Shown: positions 1 to 6,818 of the stretch, piece after piece
Position numbering within the stretch: position 1 is the first letter of the stretch
Layout: each line of letters opens with the position of its first letter
Source: an uncultured Pseudomonadota bacterium
GTDB taxonomy: Bacteria; Pseudomonadota; Gammaproteobacteria; Burkholderiales; Usitatibacteraceae
Assembly: GCA_946885905.1 (NCBI GenBank)
Contig: CAMPHL010000040.1
Span: 1 to 10,590 of the forward strand
Direction: 5' to 3'
DNA: 10,590 nucleotides
The notes under the pieces: generated by a model
The model's input: only the letters and a program-made list of their open reading frames with translations
Databases searched by the model: none
Told to the model about the DNA's origin: nothing
Program-made: the position numbers and the translations under genes

Positions 1-1013
<1,013 letters not shown>

Positions 1014-1039
1014 GCGAGCATGGGGCCGGGCGCGCGACC

Positions 1040-1069
1040 TTGACAAGGCTTGCGGGCGGCTCCCAGAAT
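1040..1069 (+). promoter_or_regulatory. Sigma-70-type promoter of the udh operon
   Basis: A perfect -35 box TTGACA (1040-1045) is followed after 18 bp by CAGAAT (1064-1069), a 4/6 match to the -10 consensus. Transcription would begin near 1076, inside the LacI-type palindrome, giving an mRNA leader of only about 16 nt before the udh ATG at 1092. Box positions are seen directly; promoter activity is inferred. Confidence 0.6.
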
Positions 1070-1071
1070 GG

Positions 1072-1085
1072 GGAAAACGTTTTCC
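1072..1085. promoter_or_regulatory. LacI-family operator palindrome
   Basis: GGAAAACGTTTTCC is a perfect 14-bp palindrome with a central CG, the hallmark of LacI/GalR-family operators. It lies just after the -10 box and over the expected transcription start of udh, where bound repressor would block polymerase. It sits 59 bp upstream of the divergent regulator's start codon, so autoregulation is possible. I could not identify a separate promoter for the regulator gene. Confidence 0.8.
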
Positions 1086-1091
1086 ACTTCC

Positions 1092-1904
1092 ATGACTGTA
1101 CCTTCAAAGTATGCGCGCGTGTTGCTTACCGGCGCCGCCGGGGGGCTCGGCAAGGTCCTGCGCAAGGGACTGAAGCCCTGCACCCAGGTGCTGCGGGTGT
1201 CCGACCGCGAGCCGCTCGGCGAGGCGCAGGACGCCGAAGAAGTGGTGCAGTGCGAGCTCGCCGACCGCGAAGCCGTGCGGCGCCTGGTCGAAGGATGCGA
1301 CGCCATCTGCCACTTCGGCGGCGTCTCCGTCGAAGCGGCGTTCGATACCATAATGCAGGCCAACATCGTGGGCGTGTTCAACCTCTACGAGGCGGCGCGC
1401 CGGCAGGGCGTGAAGCGCATCGTGTACGCGAGCTCCAACCATGTGGTCGGCTACTACAAGCAGGGCCAGGTCATCGACGCCGATGCGCCGGTGCGCCCGG
1501 ACGGGCTGTACGGCGTGAGCAAATGCTTCGGGGAAAACCTCTCGCGCTTCTATTTCGACCGCCACGGCATCGAGACCGTGTGCCTGCGCATCGGCTCGTC
1601 GTTCCCCGCGCCGAAGGACCGTCGCATGCTGTCGACGTACCTCAGCTACTCCGACCTGGTGGAGCTGGTGCGCTGCTCGCTCTTCGCGCCGAAGGTCGGG
1701 CACACCATCGCCTTCGGCGTTTCCGCCAACGCGCACACGTGGTGGGACAACTCCAGGGCCGCGCACCTCGGGTTCCGCGCGCGCGATTCCTCGGAGCCCG
1801 AGCGCGAGCGGGTGGAACGCACCGTGCCGGCGCTCGCGCCCGACGATCCGGCGCGCCTCTACCAGGGCGGGGCATTCGTGAACCTGGGTCCTTTCGAAGA
1901 CTGA
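1092..1904 (+). CDS. udh: Uronate dehydrogenase (NAD+-dependent)
   Basis: Oxidises D-galacturonate or D-glucuronate at C1 with NAD+ to the aldarolactone, the first step of the oxidative hexuronate pathway (EC 1.1.1.203). It is a 270-residue short-chain (extended type) reductase. The Rossmann glycine motif TGAAGGLG is at residues 13-20, ASSN at 113-116 contributes the active-site serine, and the catalytic pair is Y140 and K144 in YGVSK. The segments RPDGLYGVSKCFGENL, RMLSTYLS and WWDNS closely resemble Agrobacterium and Pseudomonas Udh as I recall them, and the length fits that family (about 265). The frame is open upstream to 1050, but that part would cover the promoter and operator, so ATG 1092 is preferred; it has no evident Shine-Dalgarno. 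The lactonase gene follows after 4 bp. A generic sugar epimerase is the less likely alternative. Confidence 0.93.
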   Translation: MTVPSKYARVLLTGAAGGLGKVLRKGLKPCTQVLRVSDREPLGEAQDAEEVVQCELADREAVRRLVEGCDAICHFGGVSVEAAFDTIMQANIVGVFNLYEAARRQGVKRIVYASSNHVVGYYKQGQVIDADAPVRPDGLYGVSKCFGENLSRFYFDRHGIETVCLRIGSSFPAPKDRRMLSTYLSYSDLVELVRCSLFAPKVGHTIAFGVSANAHTWWDNSRAAHLGFRARDSSEPERERVERTVPALAPDDPARLYQGGAFVNLGPFED

Positions 1905-1908
1905 CGCG

Positions 1909-2799
1909 ATGACCGGGGTCGAGCGTCTCACCGATCCCGTCGATGCCGTGGGCGAGTCGCCGGTCTGGCGCCCAGCCGAAGGCGCGCTCTACTGGACCGA
2001 CATCACCGCGCGGCGCATCCATCGGCTGCACCTCGAAACCGGCCGGCGCGACTCGTGGTCGCTGCCCGAGATGGCGGGATGCTTCGCTTTCGACCGCCGC
2101 GGCGGCCTCATCGCGGGCATGCAGAGCGGGATCTTCGCGATCGCGCTGCAGGCCGATGGCAGCGTGCAGGCGGCGCGACTCGCCGCGCCGGACTGGCCGT
2201 TCGAGTCGATGCGCTTCAACGACGGCCGCTGCGATCGCCAGGGCCGCTTCTGGGCGGGCACGATGCAGATGGACATTCCCGCCGCGCAGCCGGTCGGCGC
2301 GCTTTTCCGCTACGACGCGCGCGGCCTCTCGGGTCCGCACGAGCCGGGGCTGTTCACGCAGAACGGCCTTGCGTGGTCGCCGGAAGGCGATCGCATGTAC
2401 CTGTCCGACTCGCATCCGCGTGCACGCACGGTGTGGGTCTTCGACTACGACCGTGACGCGGGGCTGCCGCGCAACCGGCGGGTGTTCGTCGACATGCGGG
2501 GCTGGAGCGGGCGCCCCGACGGCGCTGCGGTGGACGCCGACGGGTGCTACTGGATTTGCTCGAACGACGCCGGCGAGGTCGTCCGCCTTACTCCCGAAGC
2601 TGTCGTGGATCGCCGCATTGCGCTTCCCGTGCGCAAGCCCGCTATGTGCGCATTCGGCGGCGCCGATTACTCGACGTTGTTCGTGACCTCCATCCGGCCG
2701 CACTCCGCGGCCGACCAGGCTGCCCAGCCGCTCGCGGGGGCGGTGTTCGCGGTTTCGCCCGGTGTGAAAGGTTTGCCCGAGCCGGAGTTCGCCGGCTAG
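1909..2799 (+). CDS. SMP-30/gluconolactonase-family sugar-lactone lactonase (probably aldarolactonase, UxuL-like)
   Basis: A predicted metal-dependent six-bladed beta-propeller lactonase of 296 residues. The metal ligands of the SMP-30 family align well: E16 (GESPVW), N152 (QNGLAW) and D204 (RPDG). R102 and N104 in RFNDG correspond to substrate-binding residues. It follows udh by 4 bp, so translation is probably coupled. Udh makes a galactaro- or glucarolactone, which this enzyme would hydrolyse to galactarate or D-glucarate; this is the role of the UxuL-type lactonases described in proteobacterial hexuronate catabolism. Gluconolactonase activity is a real alternative, because gluconokinase and Gnd are also in the window. 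No transporter or aldarate dehydratase is visible; those genes may lie beyond the regulator. The family call is firm, the exact substrate is inferred from context. Confidence 0.88.
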   Translation: MTGVERLTDPVDAVGESPVWRPAEGALYWTDITARRIHRLHLETGRRDSWSLPEMAGCFAFDRRGGLIAGMQSGIFAIALQADGSVQAARLAAPDWPFESMRFNDGRCDRQGRFWAGTMQMDIPAAQPVGALFRYDARGLSGPHEPGLFTQNGLAWSPEGDRMYLSDSHPRARTVWVFDYDRDAGLPRNRRVFVDMRGWSGRPDGAAVDADGCYWICSNDAGEVVRLTPEAVVDRRIALPVRKPAMCAFGGADYSTLFVTSIRPHSAADQAAQPLAGAVFAVSPGVKGLPEPEFAG

Positions 2800-2818
2800 C
2801 ACGCCCACCCGAAGAACC

Positions 2819-2849
2819 AAAAAAAAAAGGGGCAGGTTCGACCTGCCCC
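2819..2849 (-). terminator. Strong intrinsic terminator, minus strand
   Basis: GGGGCAGGT (2829-2837) and ACCTGCCCC (2841-2849) form a perfect 9-bp stem with a 3-nt loop. Read on the minus strand the stem is followed by ten T residues (2828-2819). On the plus strand no T-run follows, so it does not look like the terminator of the lactonase gene. It lies 228 bp past the glrR stop, beyond a nearer terminator, and about 12 nt after the start predicted for the sigma-54 promoter at 2871-2887. Confidence 0.85.
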
Positions 2850-2861
2850 ACAAGGCGCACG
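2819..2861 (-). ncRNA. Candidate tiny sigma-54-dependent RNA (about 40 nt)
   Basis: If the sigma-54 promoter at 2871-2887 is active, +1 falls near 2861. The transcript would consist of a 10-12 nt leader and the hairpin 2849-2829 with its U-tract. I recognise no Rfam-type family and no similarity to GlmY or GlmZ. The transcript could instead be a terminated antisense leader of the lactonase gene when the terminator is bypassed. Entirely predicted from promoter and terminator positions. Confidence 0.3.
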
Positions 2862-2870
2862 TGAATGTAC

Positions 2871-2887
2871 GAGCAAGGACGGTGCCA
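2871..2887 (-). promoter_or_regulatory. Sigma-54 (RpoN) -24/-12 promoter
   Basis: Minus-strand TGGCACCGTCCTTGCTC matches the RpoN consensus TGGCAC-N5-TTGC at every fixed position, with GG (2886-2885) and GC (2874-2873) exactly 10 bp apart. The predicted start is near 2861. It lies in the gap directly downstream of glrR, which encodes a sigma-54 activator, and has two GlrR-like inverted repeats upstream. Consensus fit is seen; activity and dependence on GlrR are inferred. Confidence 0.6.
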
Positions 2888-2961
2888 GCTAATGCAACTC
2901 ACGAATCATCAGGCACTTAGGACAGGGCGCCGGTAGTGGTTGCCGAGCCGGCCAAACGCAC

Positions 2962-2979
2962 CGTCGTCGCCAGGCGACA
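2962..2979. promoter_or_regulatory. Candidate GlrR enhancer site 1
   Basis: On the minus strand this reads TGTC-N10-GACG, a 7/8 match to the TGTC-N10-GACA site known for enterobacterial GlrR. The core GTCG-N8-CGAC is shared with the site at 3029-3046. Its centre is about 110 bp upstream of the start predicted for the sigma-54 promoter, a normal enhancer distance. It partly coincides with a GTCGCC/GGCGAC hairpin, so the resemblance could be chance. Confidence 0.4.
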
Positions 2980-3000
2980 AAAAAGGGCCGGGCTGGCCCT
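2979..3000 (-). terminator. Intrinsic terminator of the glrK-qseG-glrR operon
   Basis: AGGGCC (2984-2989) pairs with GGCCCT (2995-3000) around a 5-nt loop; on the minus strand six T residues (2984-2979) follow. It begins 77 bp past the glrR stop codon and fits as the operon's own terminator. Confidence 0.7.
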
Positions 3001-3028
3001 AAATCGTTGAATCGGTTGCCCATTTTCA

Positions 3029-3046
3029 TGTCGTTGTAGAACGACG
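3029..3046. promoter_or_regulatory. Candidate GlrR enhancer site 2
   Basis: TGTC-N10-GACG on the plus strand, again 7/8 to the GlrR consensus, with the same GTCG-N8-CGAC core as the site at 2962-2979. The two cores are 67 bp apart and this one is centred about 177 bp upstream of the predicted sigma-54 start. It lies in the 3' untranslated part of the glrR transcript, where it can also fold as a 6-bp hairpin (GTCGTT/AACGAC). Confidence 0.4.
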
Positions 3047-3076
3047 GCTACACACCGTGGCCGACCAGCTACGGCG

Positions 3077-4444
3077 CTATTTCTGCACCTCGTGCTTGAA
3101 CACCGCGGCCTCGATGCCGTGGCGCTGCAGCAACTTGTAGAACTCGGTGCGATTGCGCCGCGCGAGGCGCGCAGCCTGGGTGACGCTACCCTTCGTGAGC
3201 TTCAGGATGCGCGTGAGGTAGTCGCGCTCGAAGCGCTTGCGTGCGTCCTCGAACGAGGTCATCTCGTGCATCTCGACCTGGATCGCCTGCTCGACGAAGG
3301 TCCGCGGGATGATCTCGGTGGGGCAGAGCGCGATCGACTGCTCGACCACGTTGTAGAGCTGGCGCACGTTGCCGGGCCACTTCGCCTTCACCAGGAGCTC
3401 GAGCGCCTCCGGCGAGAACGCGGCCTTGTCGCGGCCGTAGCGGGGCGCCAGCTTGGTGAGGAAGTGGTCGGCGAGCAGCGCGATGTCCTCGGGGCGCTCG
3501 TCGAGCGACGGGAGCTTGAGGGTTACCACGTTCAGGCGGTAGTACAGGTCCTCGCGGAAGGTGCCTGCTTCCTTCTCCCGCGCGAGGTCGCGATGGGTGG
3601 CCGAGATGATGCGCACGTCGATGGGAATCGCCCGCGTGGCGCCGATGGGGCGCACCTCGCGCGCCTCGATCACGCGCAGCAGCTTCACCTGCAGCGGCAG
3701 CGGCATGTCGCCGATCTCGTCGAGGAAGAGCGTGCCCTTGTCGGCGGCGATGAAGAGGCCCCGCTGGTCGGCGATGGCACCCGTGAAGGAGCCCTTGGTG
3801 TGCCCGAAGAGCTCGCTCTCCAGCAGCGTCTCGGGAATGGCGCCGCAATTGATCGCCACGAACGGCTGGTTGGCGCGCGGGCTCGCGCGGTGGATGGCGC
3901 GCGCGAGCAGCTCCTTGCCCGAGCCGCTCTCGCCCTGGATGAGCACGCTCGCATCGCCTGCGGCCACGCGTTGCGCCTTGGCGAGCAGGTCCTCCATGAG
4001 CGAGGAGCGGGTGACGATGTCCTCGCGCCAGAGCTGGCCCACGCCCGCCTGCATCGCGGCCGAGCCGCCGTGCAGCGTAAGCGCGCGCTCGACCTGCCGC
4101 AGCAGGTCGTCCGCGTCGTAGGGCTTGGTGAGGTACCCGAACACGCCGCGCTTCACCGCCCCGACGGCTTCGGGAATGGTGCCGTGCGCTGTGAGGATGA
4201 TGACCGGCAGGCCCGGGTAGCTCGCCTGGATCTCGTGGAAGAGCGCCATGCCGTCCATGCCTTCCATGCGCAGGTCGGTGAGCACGAGGTCCGGCCGCGA
4301 GGCGGCGATCGAGGCGAGCGCGCGCTGTGCGCTGTCCACGGCCGTCACGCCGTACTGGTTCGCCTTCAGGCGGATGGAGAGCAGGCGCAGGAGGTCGGGA
4401 TCGTCGTCGACGAGCAGGAGCGAGGCTTTACCTTGTCGGATCAT
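3077..4444 (-). CDS. glrR: Sigma-54-dependent response regulator GlrR (QseF)
   Basis: An NtrC-family enhancer-binding protein of 455 residues that, once phosphorylated by GlrK, activates RpoN promoters. Receiver domain: acidic pocket D13-D15, phospho-acceptor D57, T85 and K107. AAA+ domain: Walker A GESGSGKE (171-178), sigma-54-contact loop GSFTGA (218-223), Walker B GTLFLDE (237-243), arginine fingers R298 and R304 in FREDLYYRL. The C-terminal Fis-type helix-turn-helix is at about 418-444. The sequence follows E. coli GlrR closely through the receiver, AAA+ and NRTEFYKLL segments. The sigma-54 loop has Ser where GAFTGA is commonest; other family members share this variant. Its ATG overlaps the qseG stop as TGATG, suggesting coupled translation. 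In enterobacteria the targets are small-RNA genes glmY and glmZ; the target here may be the RpoN-type promoter just downstream. Confidence 0.95.
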   Translation of the reverse strand: MIRQGKASLLLVDDDPDLLRLLSIRLKANQYGVTAVDSAQRALASIAASRPDLVLTDLRMEGMDGMALFHEIQASYPGLPVIILTAHGTIPEAVGAVKRGVFGYLTKPYDADDLLRQVERALTLHGGSAAMQAGVGQLWREDIVTRSSLMEDLLAKAQRVAAGDASVLIQGESGSGKELLARAIHRASPRANQPFVAINCGAIPETLLESELFGHTKGSFTGAIADQRGLFIAADKGTLFLDEIGDMPLPLQVKLLRVIEAREVRPIGATRAIPIDVRIISATHRDLAREKEAGTFREDLYYRLNVVTLKLPSLDERPEDIALLADHFLTKLAPRYGRDKAAFSPEALELLVKAKWPGNVRQLYNVVEQSIALCPTEIIPRTFVEQAIQVEMHEMTSFEDARKRFERDYLTRILKLTKGSVTQAARLARRNRTEFYKLLQRHGIEAAVFKHEVQK

Positions 4445-5034
4445 CAGCGTGTCTGTACGGGTCTGTCGGAGAGGCTCTTTTCGAGCTCGGTCAGCGCGTC
4501 GATCTTCTGTTGCAGCTGGGCGGCTCGTTCCTGCAGGGCGTCGGCGCGTTGTTTTTGCGCCTCGTGGGCGCGGCGTTCGTCGCGCAGCCTGCTGCCGGCG
4601 GCCGCGACCCCCTCCTTGAGCCGCCGGCGCTCGGCTGCTTGGAGTAGCAAGAAGCTTGCCATGGCCCGGACGTCGTCGTCTCCCCCGCGCCGGCGGGCCA
4701 CCGGCTCCATGAGGGCCGTGATCTCGGCCTCGTCCGCGGCTGGCGAGAGGGACAGCGCGATACCGAGTTTCACCACCTCGAGGTCCGTCCTTTGGCGCCG
4801 GACGGCCTCGCGCTGGCGCTGCGTCTCGGCCGCAAGCGGTTTGTCGGTGAGGTCGCGGATCCGCGCGAGGTAGGCCACGAGCTCTCCGCCCGGGGTGGCC
4901 AGCGCCACGCCGGTGCTGGCCAGTGGCGGTGGCTCCGCTTGCGAGTGCGAGGGCCGTTCCACGACCGCGGGTTCGAACGAGGGCAGCGCGTAGCAGCCGG
5001 CGAGCAGCGCGCAGGCCGCAAGCGCCAGCCTCAT
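4444..5034 (-). CDS. qseG: QseG-like outer-membrane lipoprotein of the GlrK-GlrR system
   Basis: A 196-residue predicted lipoprotein. The signal peptide ends in a lipobox LAGC with the lipidated cysteine at residue 14, and the next residue is not aspartate, so outer-membrane sorting is expected. A Pro/Ser-rich linker follows (about 19-40), then a helical region; residues about 130-190 are charged and Ala/Leu/Gln-rich and look like a coiled coil. Primary sequence alone would be hard to assign. The call rests on its place between glrK and glrR, the same order as E. coli glrK-qseG-glrR, where the lipoprotein interacts with the sensor kinase and is needed for its activity. It is shorter than E. 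coli QseG (about 237). It starts 13 bp after the glrK stop and overlaps glrR by one base. Confidence 0.75.
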   Translation of the reverse strand: MRLALAACALLAGCYALPSFEPAVVERPSHSQAEPPPLASTGVALATPGGELVAYLARIRDLTDKPLAAETQRQREAVRRQRTDLEVVKLGIALSLSPAADEAEITALMEPVARRRGGDDDVRAMASFLLLQAAERRRLKEGVAAAGSRLRDERRAHEAQKQRADALQERAAQLQQKIDALTELEKSLSDRPVQTR

Positions 5035-5047
5035 GCGCCGCGCCCGC

Positions 5048-6454
5048 TCATGCCGCCTCCTCCGCCTCGCGCTGCCGGCGTGGCAGGCGAATGCGGAAGT
5101 GCGCGCCCGGGCCTTCCAGGATCTCGATGCGCCCGCGGTGCAGCGTCACGTACTCCTTCACGATCGACAGGCCCAGGCCGCTGCCCTTCACCGCGGCGAG
5201 CGGCGGGTCGACGCCCTTGTAGAACGCCTCGAACACCTTTTCGCGCTCGTGCGGCGGGATGCCGGGTCCCTCGTCGGCGACCTCGAACACCGCATCGCCC
5301 GCGTCCTTGTACAGCCGGACGGAGATGAGGCCCCGCTCGGGCGAGTACTTGATCGCGTTGGAGAGCAGGTTGTCGAGCACCACGCGGATCTTGTCCTCGT
5401 CGCAATACGCGGCCACGTTGTCGGTGGCGAGCTCGATGCGGATGCCCCTCGAGACGATCGCGAGCTTGCGGTCCTCGATCACGCGGCGCACGAGGTCGCC
5501 CAGGGGGACGATCTTCGCGTCGAGGTAGGAGGTCTGCGCGTGCACGGCGCTGTAGTTGAGCAGCCCCTCGATCAGCTTCCTCAGCTCGATCGAGTTGTGC
5601 TGCAGGATGCGCGCGATCTCGCGCTGCTCGGCATTCAGGTTGCCGACTACGCCGGAGGAGAGCAGGTCGGAGCCCTCGCGCAAGGCCGTAAGAGGAGTCT
5701 TCAGCTCGTGCGAGATGTGCTGCAGGAAGCGCGTCTTCTGGGCTTCGAGCGCGACCAGCCGCTGGCGCAGCCAGTCGAGCTGCTCACCCAGGCGCACCAG
5801 GTCGCCGGGGCCCTCGATCTCGATCGGGCGCGCGAACTGCCCTTGCCCCAGCCCCTGGATGCCGGCGCTCACCTGGGAGATGGGTTTGGAGATCAGGTAC
5901 GTGAACCACGCGATCAGTAGCACGGCGGTAGGGACGAGGGCGATCATCAGCCAGAACACGCTGTTGCGCGATTGGACCGCTTTGGCGCGAAGCTGTTCGA
6001 TGCCCTGGTCGATAACATCGTCGCCGGCGGCGATCAGCCCCGCCGTGCGGTCCGTGAGGGAAGAAAACTCCCTTGCGAGGTAGGCGGAGAGGGCCGGCGT
6101 CGGCCCGCCCTTCTCCACGAAGTCATGGATGGAATCGACCTGCTGCCCGATCGCGTCGAGCTCCGCGCGCTGGTCCGGGGAGAGCACCATCCTCTGCAGC
6201 CGCCCGAAGATCTCGGCGTACGCGGCGTGATGCTTGTGGTAGGCATCGAGGAAGCTCTTCTCCCCGGCTACCGAGTACTGCCGCGCCGAGCGCTCGAGCG
6301 CACCCACGCGCGTGGCGAGCGCGCGCGTCGCCTGCGCGACCTTGATCGCCGAGTAGACGGTGTCTTCGGAAATGCCCGCCAGCCGCTCGAAGGCGAGCGC
6401 GTTGGAGAACAACGCGAACATCAGCGGTGCCACGACGATGGTGAAGCCGAGCAC
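5048..6454 (-). CDS. glrK: Sensor histidine kinase GlrK (QseE); open frame after an apparent 5' frameshift
   Basis: Inner-membrane sensor kinase that phosphorylates GlrR. Numbered from GTG 6454 (468 residues): a hydrophobic segment at 2-20, a periplasmic helical region at about 21-164, a second membrane segment at 165-187, a HAMP-like linker, the phospho-acceptor H249 in ISHELKTPL, N366 in DNLLSNAIKYSP, the ATP-lid motif DEGPGIP (394-400), and GSGLGLSI (424-431). The motifs FLQHISHELKTPL and AVKGSGLGLSI match E. coli GlrK. GTG 6454 would start the protein inside its first membrane helix without the usual basic N-terminus. The natural start is probably ATG 6492, out of frame by one base. All catalytic motifs are intact, so the gene is probably functional and the frameshift may be a sequencing error. 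Confidence 0.9.
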   Translation of the reverse strand: MLGFTIVVAPLMFALFSNALAFERLAGISEDTVYSAIKVAQATRALATRVGALERSARQYSVAGEKSFLDAYHKHHAAYAEIFGRLQRMVLSPDQRAELDAIGQQVDSIHDFVEKGGPTPALSAYLAREFSSLTDRTAGLIAAGDDVIDQGIEQLRAKAVQSRNSVFWLMIALVPTAVLLIAWFTYLISKPISQVSAGIQGLGQGQFARPIEIEGPGDLVRLGEQLDWLRQRLVALEAQKTRFLQHISHELKTPLTALREGSDLLSSGVVGNLNAEQREIARILQHNSIELRKLIEGLLNYSAVHAQTSYLDAKIVPLGDLVRRVIEDRKLAIVSRGIRIELATDNVAAYCDEDKIRVVLDNLLSNAIKYSPERGLISVRLYKDAGDAVFEVADEGPGIPPHEREKVFEAFYKGVDPPLAAVKGSGLGLSIVKEYVTLHRGRIEILEGPGAHFRIRLPRRQREAEEAA

Positions 6455-6492
6455 CAGGAGCGACAGGAACGAGCGGGATAGGAGAGCCGCAT
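6455..6492 (-). other. Likely true 5' end of glrK, displaced by a one-base deletion in a C-run
   Basis: ATG at 6492 begins MRLSYP and then runs out of frame. One extra C in the CCC run (plus strand GGG 6475-6477) would give MRLSYPRSFLSLLVLG, continuing exactly into the kinase frame. That restores the basic N-terminus and a full first membrane helix like E. coli GlrK (SLRQLVMLAF). AGGG lies 4 nt before the ATG as a possible ribosome-binding site. No ATG, GTG or TTG exists in the kinase frame between 6454 and the TAA at 6505-6503. Confidence 0.65.
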
Positions 6493-6501
6493 CGCGCCCT
6501 G

Positions 6502-6516
6502 ATTATCCCTTAAAAT
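6502..6516. promoter_or_regulatory. AT-rich divergent promoter region of glrK and the DUF3460 gene
   Basis: The 53-bp gap between ATG 6492 (minus) and ATG 6546 (plus) contains TAAAAT (6511-6516), a 5/6 -10 match for the plus strand, and GATAAT on the minus strand (6507-6502), a 5/6 match for glrK. No convincing -35 box accompanies either. No sigma-54 consensus is seen here, unlike the glmY-glrK region of enterobacteria. Confidence 0.3.
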
Positions 6517-6545
6517 CCTTCGAATCCATTGCTCGTGGCCTCGCC

Positions 6546-6791
6546 ATGTACGAATCCGAAATTACGCGCTTCATCCGCGACCTGCAGGCGAGCAACCCGA
6601 ACCTCGCCGAGCTGCAGCGCAAGAACCGCGCGACCTGGTGGGACAAGCCGCAGGACCTCGACCTCCAGCGCGAGCGCGCCGAGGCCGCCGTTGCGCAGCC
6701 GCCGTACGTGTATTTTCCGCTTCCTCACCCCGAGAAGGATGACGACCCGGATTCGGCGAAGAAACTCTCCACCCCGAACCGGGCACCCTAG
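6546..6791 (+). CDS. DUF3460-family small protein
   Basis: An 81-residue soluble protein beginning MYESEITRFIRDL, with the segment RKNRATWWDKPQDLD (25-39) and AAVAQPPYVY (47-56). These match the pattern I know from DUF3460 proteins: MY-S-E/D start, a WDK motif in the middle and an A-QxxYVY end. The function of the family is unknown; I see no signal peptide or membrane segment. The family seems confined to Betaproteobacteria, making it a taxonomic marker. The charged tail after residue 57 (PLPHPEKDDDPDSAKK) is longer than in the members I recall, which end near 60-70. The frame is open upstream to 6360, but that overlaps glrK, so ATG 6546 is chosen. It is 27 bp upstream of gnd on the same strand and may be cotranscribed. 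Confidence 0.85.
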   Translation: MYESEITRFIRDLQASNPNLAELQRKNRATWWDKPQDLDLQRERAEAAVAQPPYVYFPLPHPEKDDDPDSAKKLSTPNRAP

Positions 6792-6818
6792 CGCCGCCTC
6801 CGGCGGCCGAAGAGCGCC

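Noticed and set aside
1050..1091. Upstream extension of udh (TTG 1050 or ATG 1068)
   Set aside because: It would translate through the promoter and operator; the Udh family starts a few residues before the Rossmann strand, which ATG 1092 gives.
2829..2849. Terminator of the lactonase gene on the plus strand
   Set aside because: The A-run precedes the hairpin on the plus strand and no T-run follows, so the orientation is minus only.
2850..3076. A tRNA or a GlmY/GlmZ-like small RNA in the gap after glrR
   Set aside because: I could fold no cloverleaf and saw no GlmY/GlmZ sequence; only the sigma-54-like promoter, the inverted repeats and the terminators are supported.
3785..3795. GSFTGA instead of GAFTGA in GlrR as a loss of sigma-54 contact
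   Set aside because: Ser at this position occurs in working activators, and the essential Thr and Phe are present.
3092..4873. 593-codon plus-strand open frame opposite glrR and qseG
   Set aside because: It has no domain character and mirrors the codon pattern of the minus-strand genes.
6360..6545. N-terminal extension of the DUF3460 protein
   Set aside because: It lies inside glrK on the opposite strand; family members begin MY-S, matching ATG 6546.
6793..6807. GCCGCC/GGCGGC hairpin between the DUF3460 gene and gnd
   Set aside because: It has no T-run after it on either strand, so it is not an intrinsic terminator; short GC palindromes are expected at this base composition.
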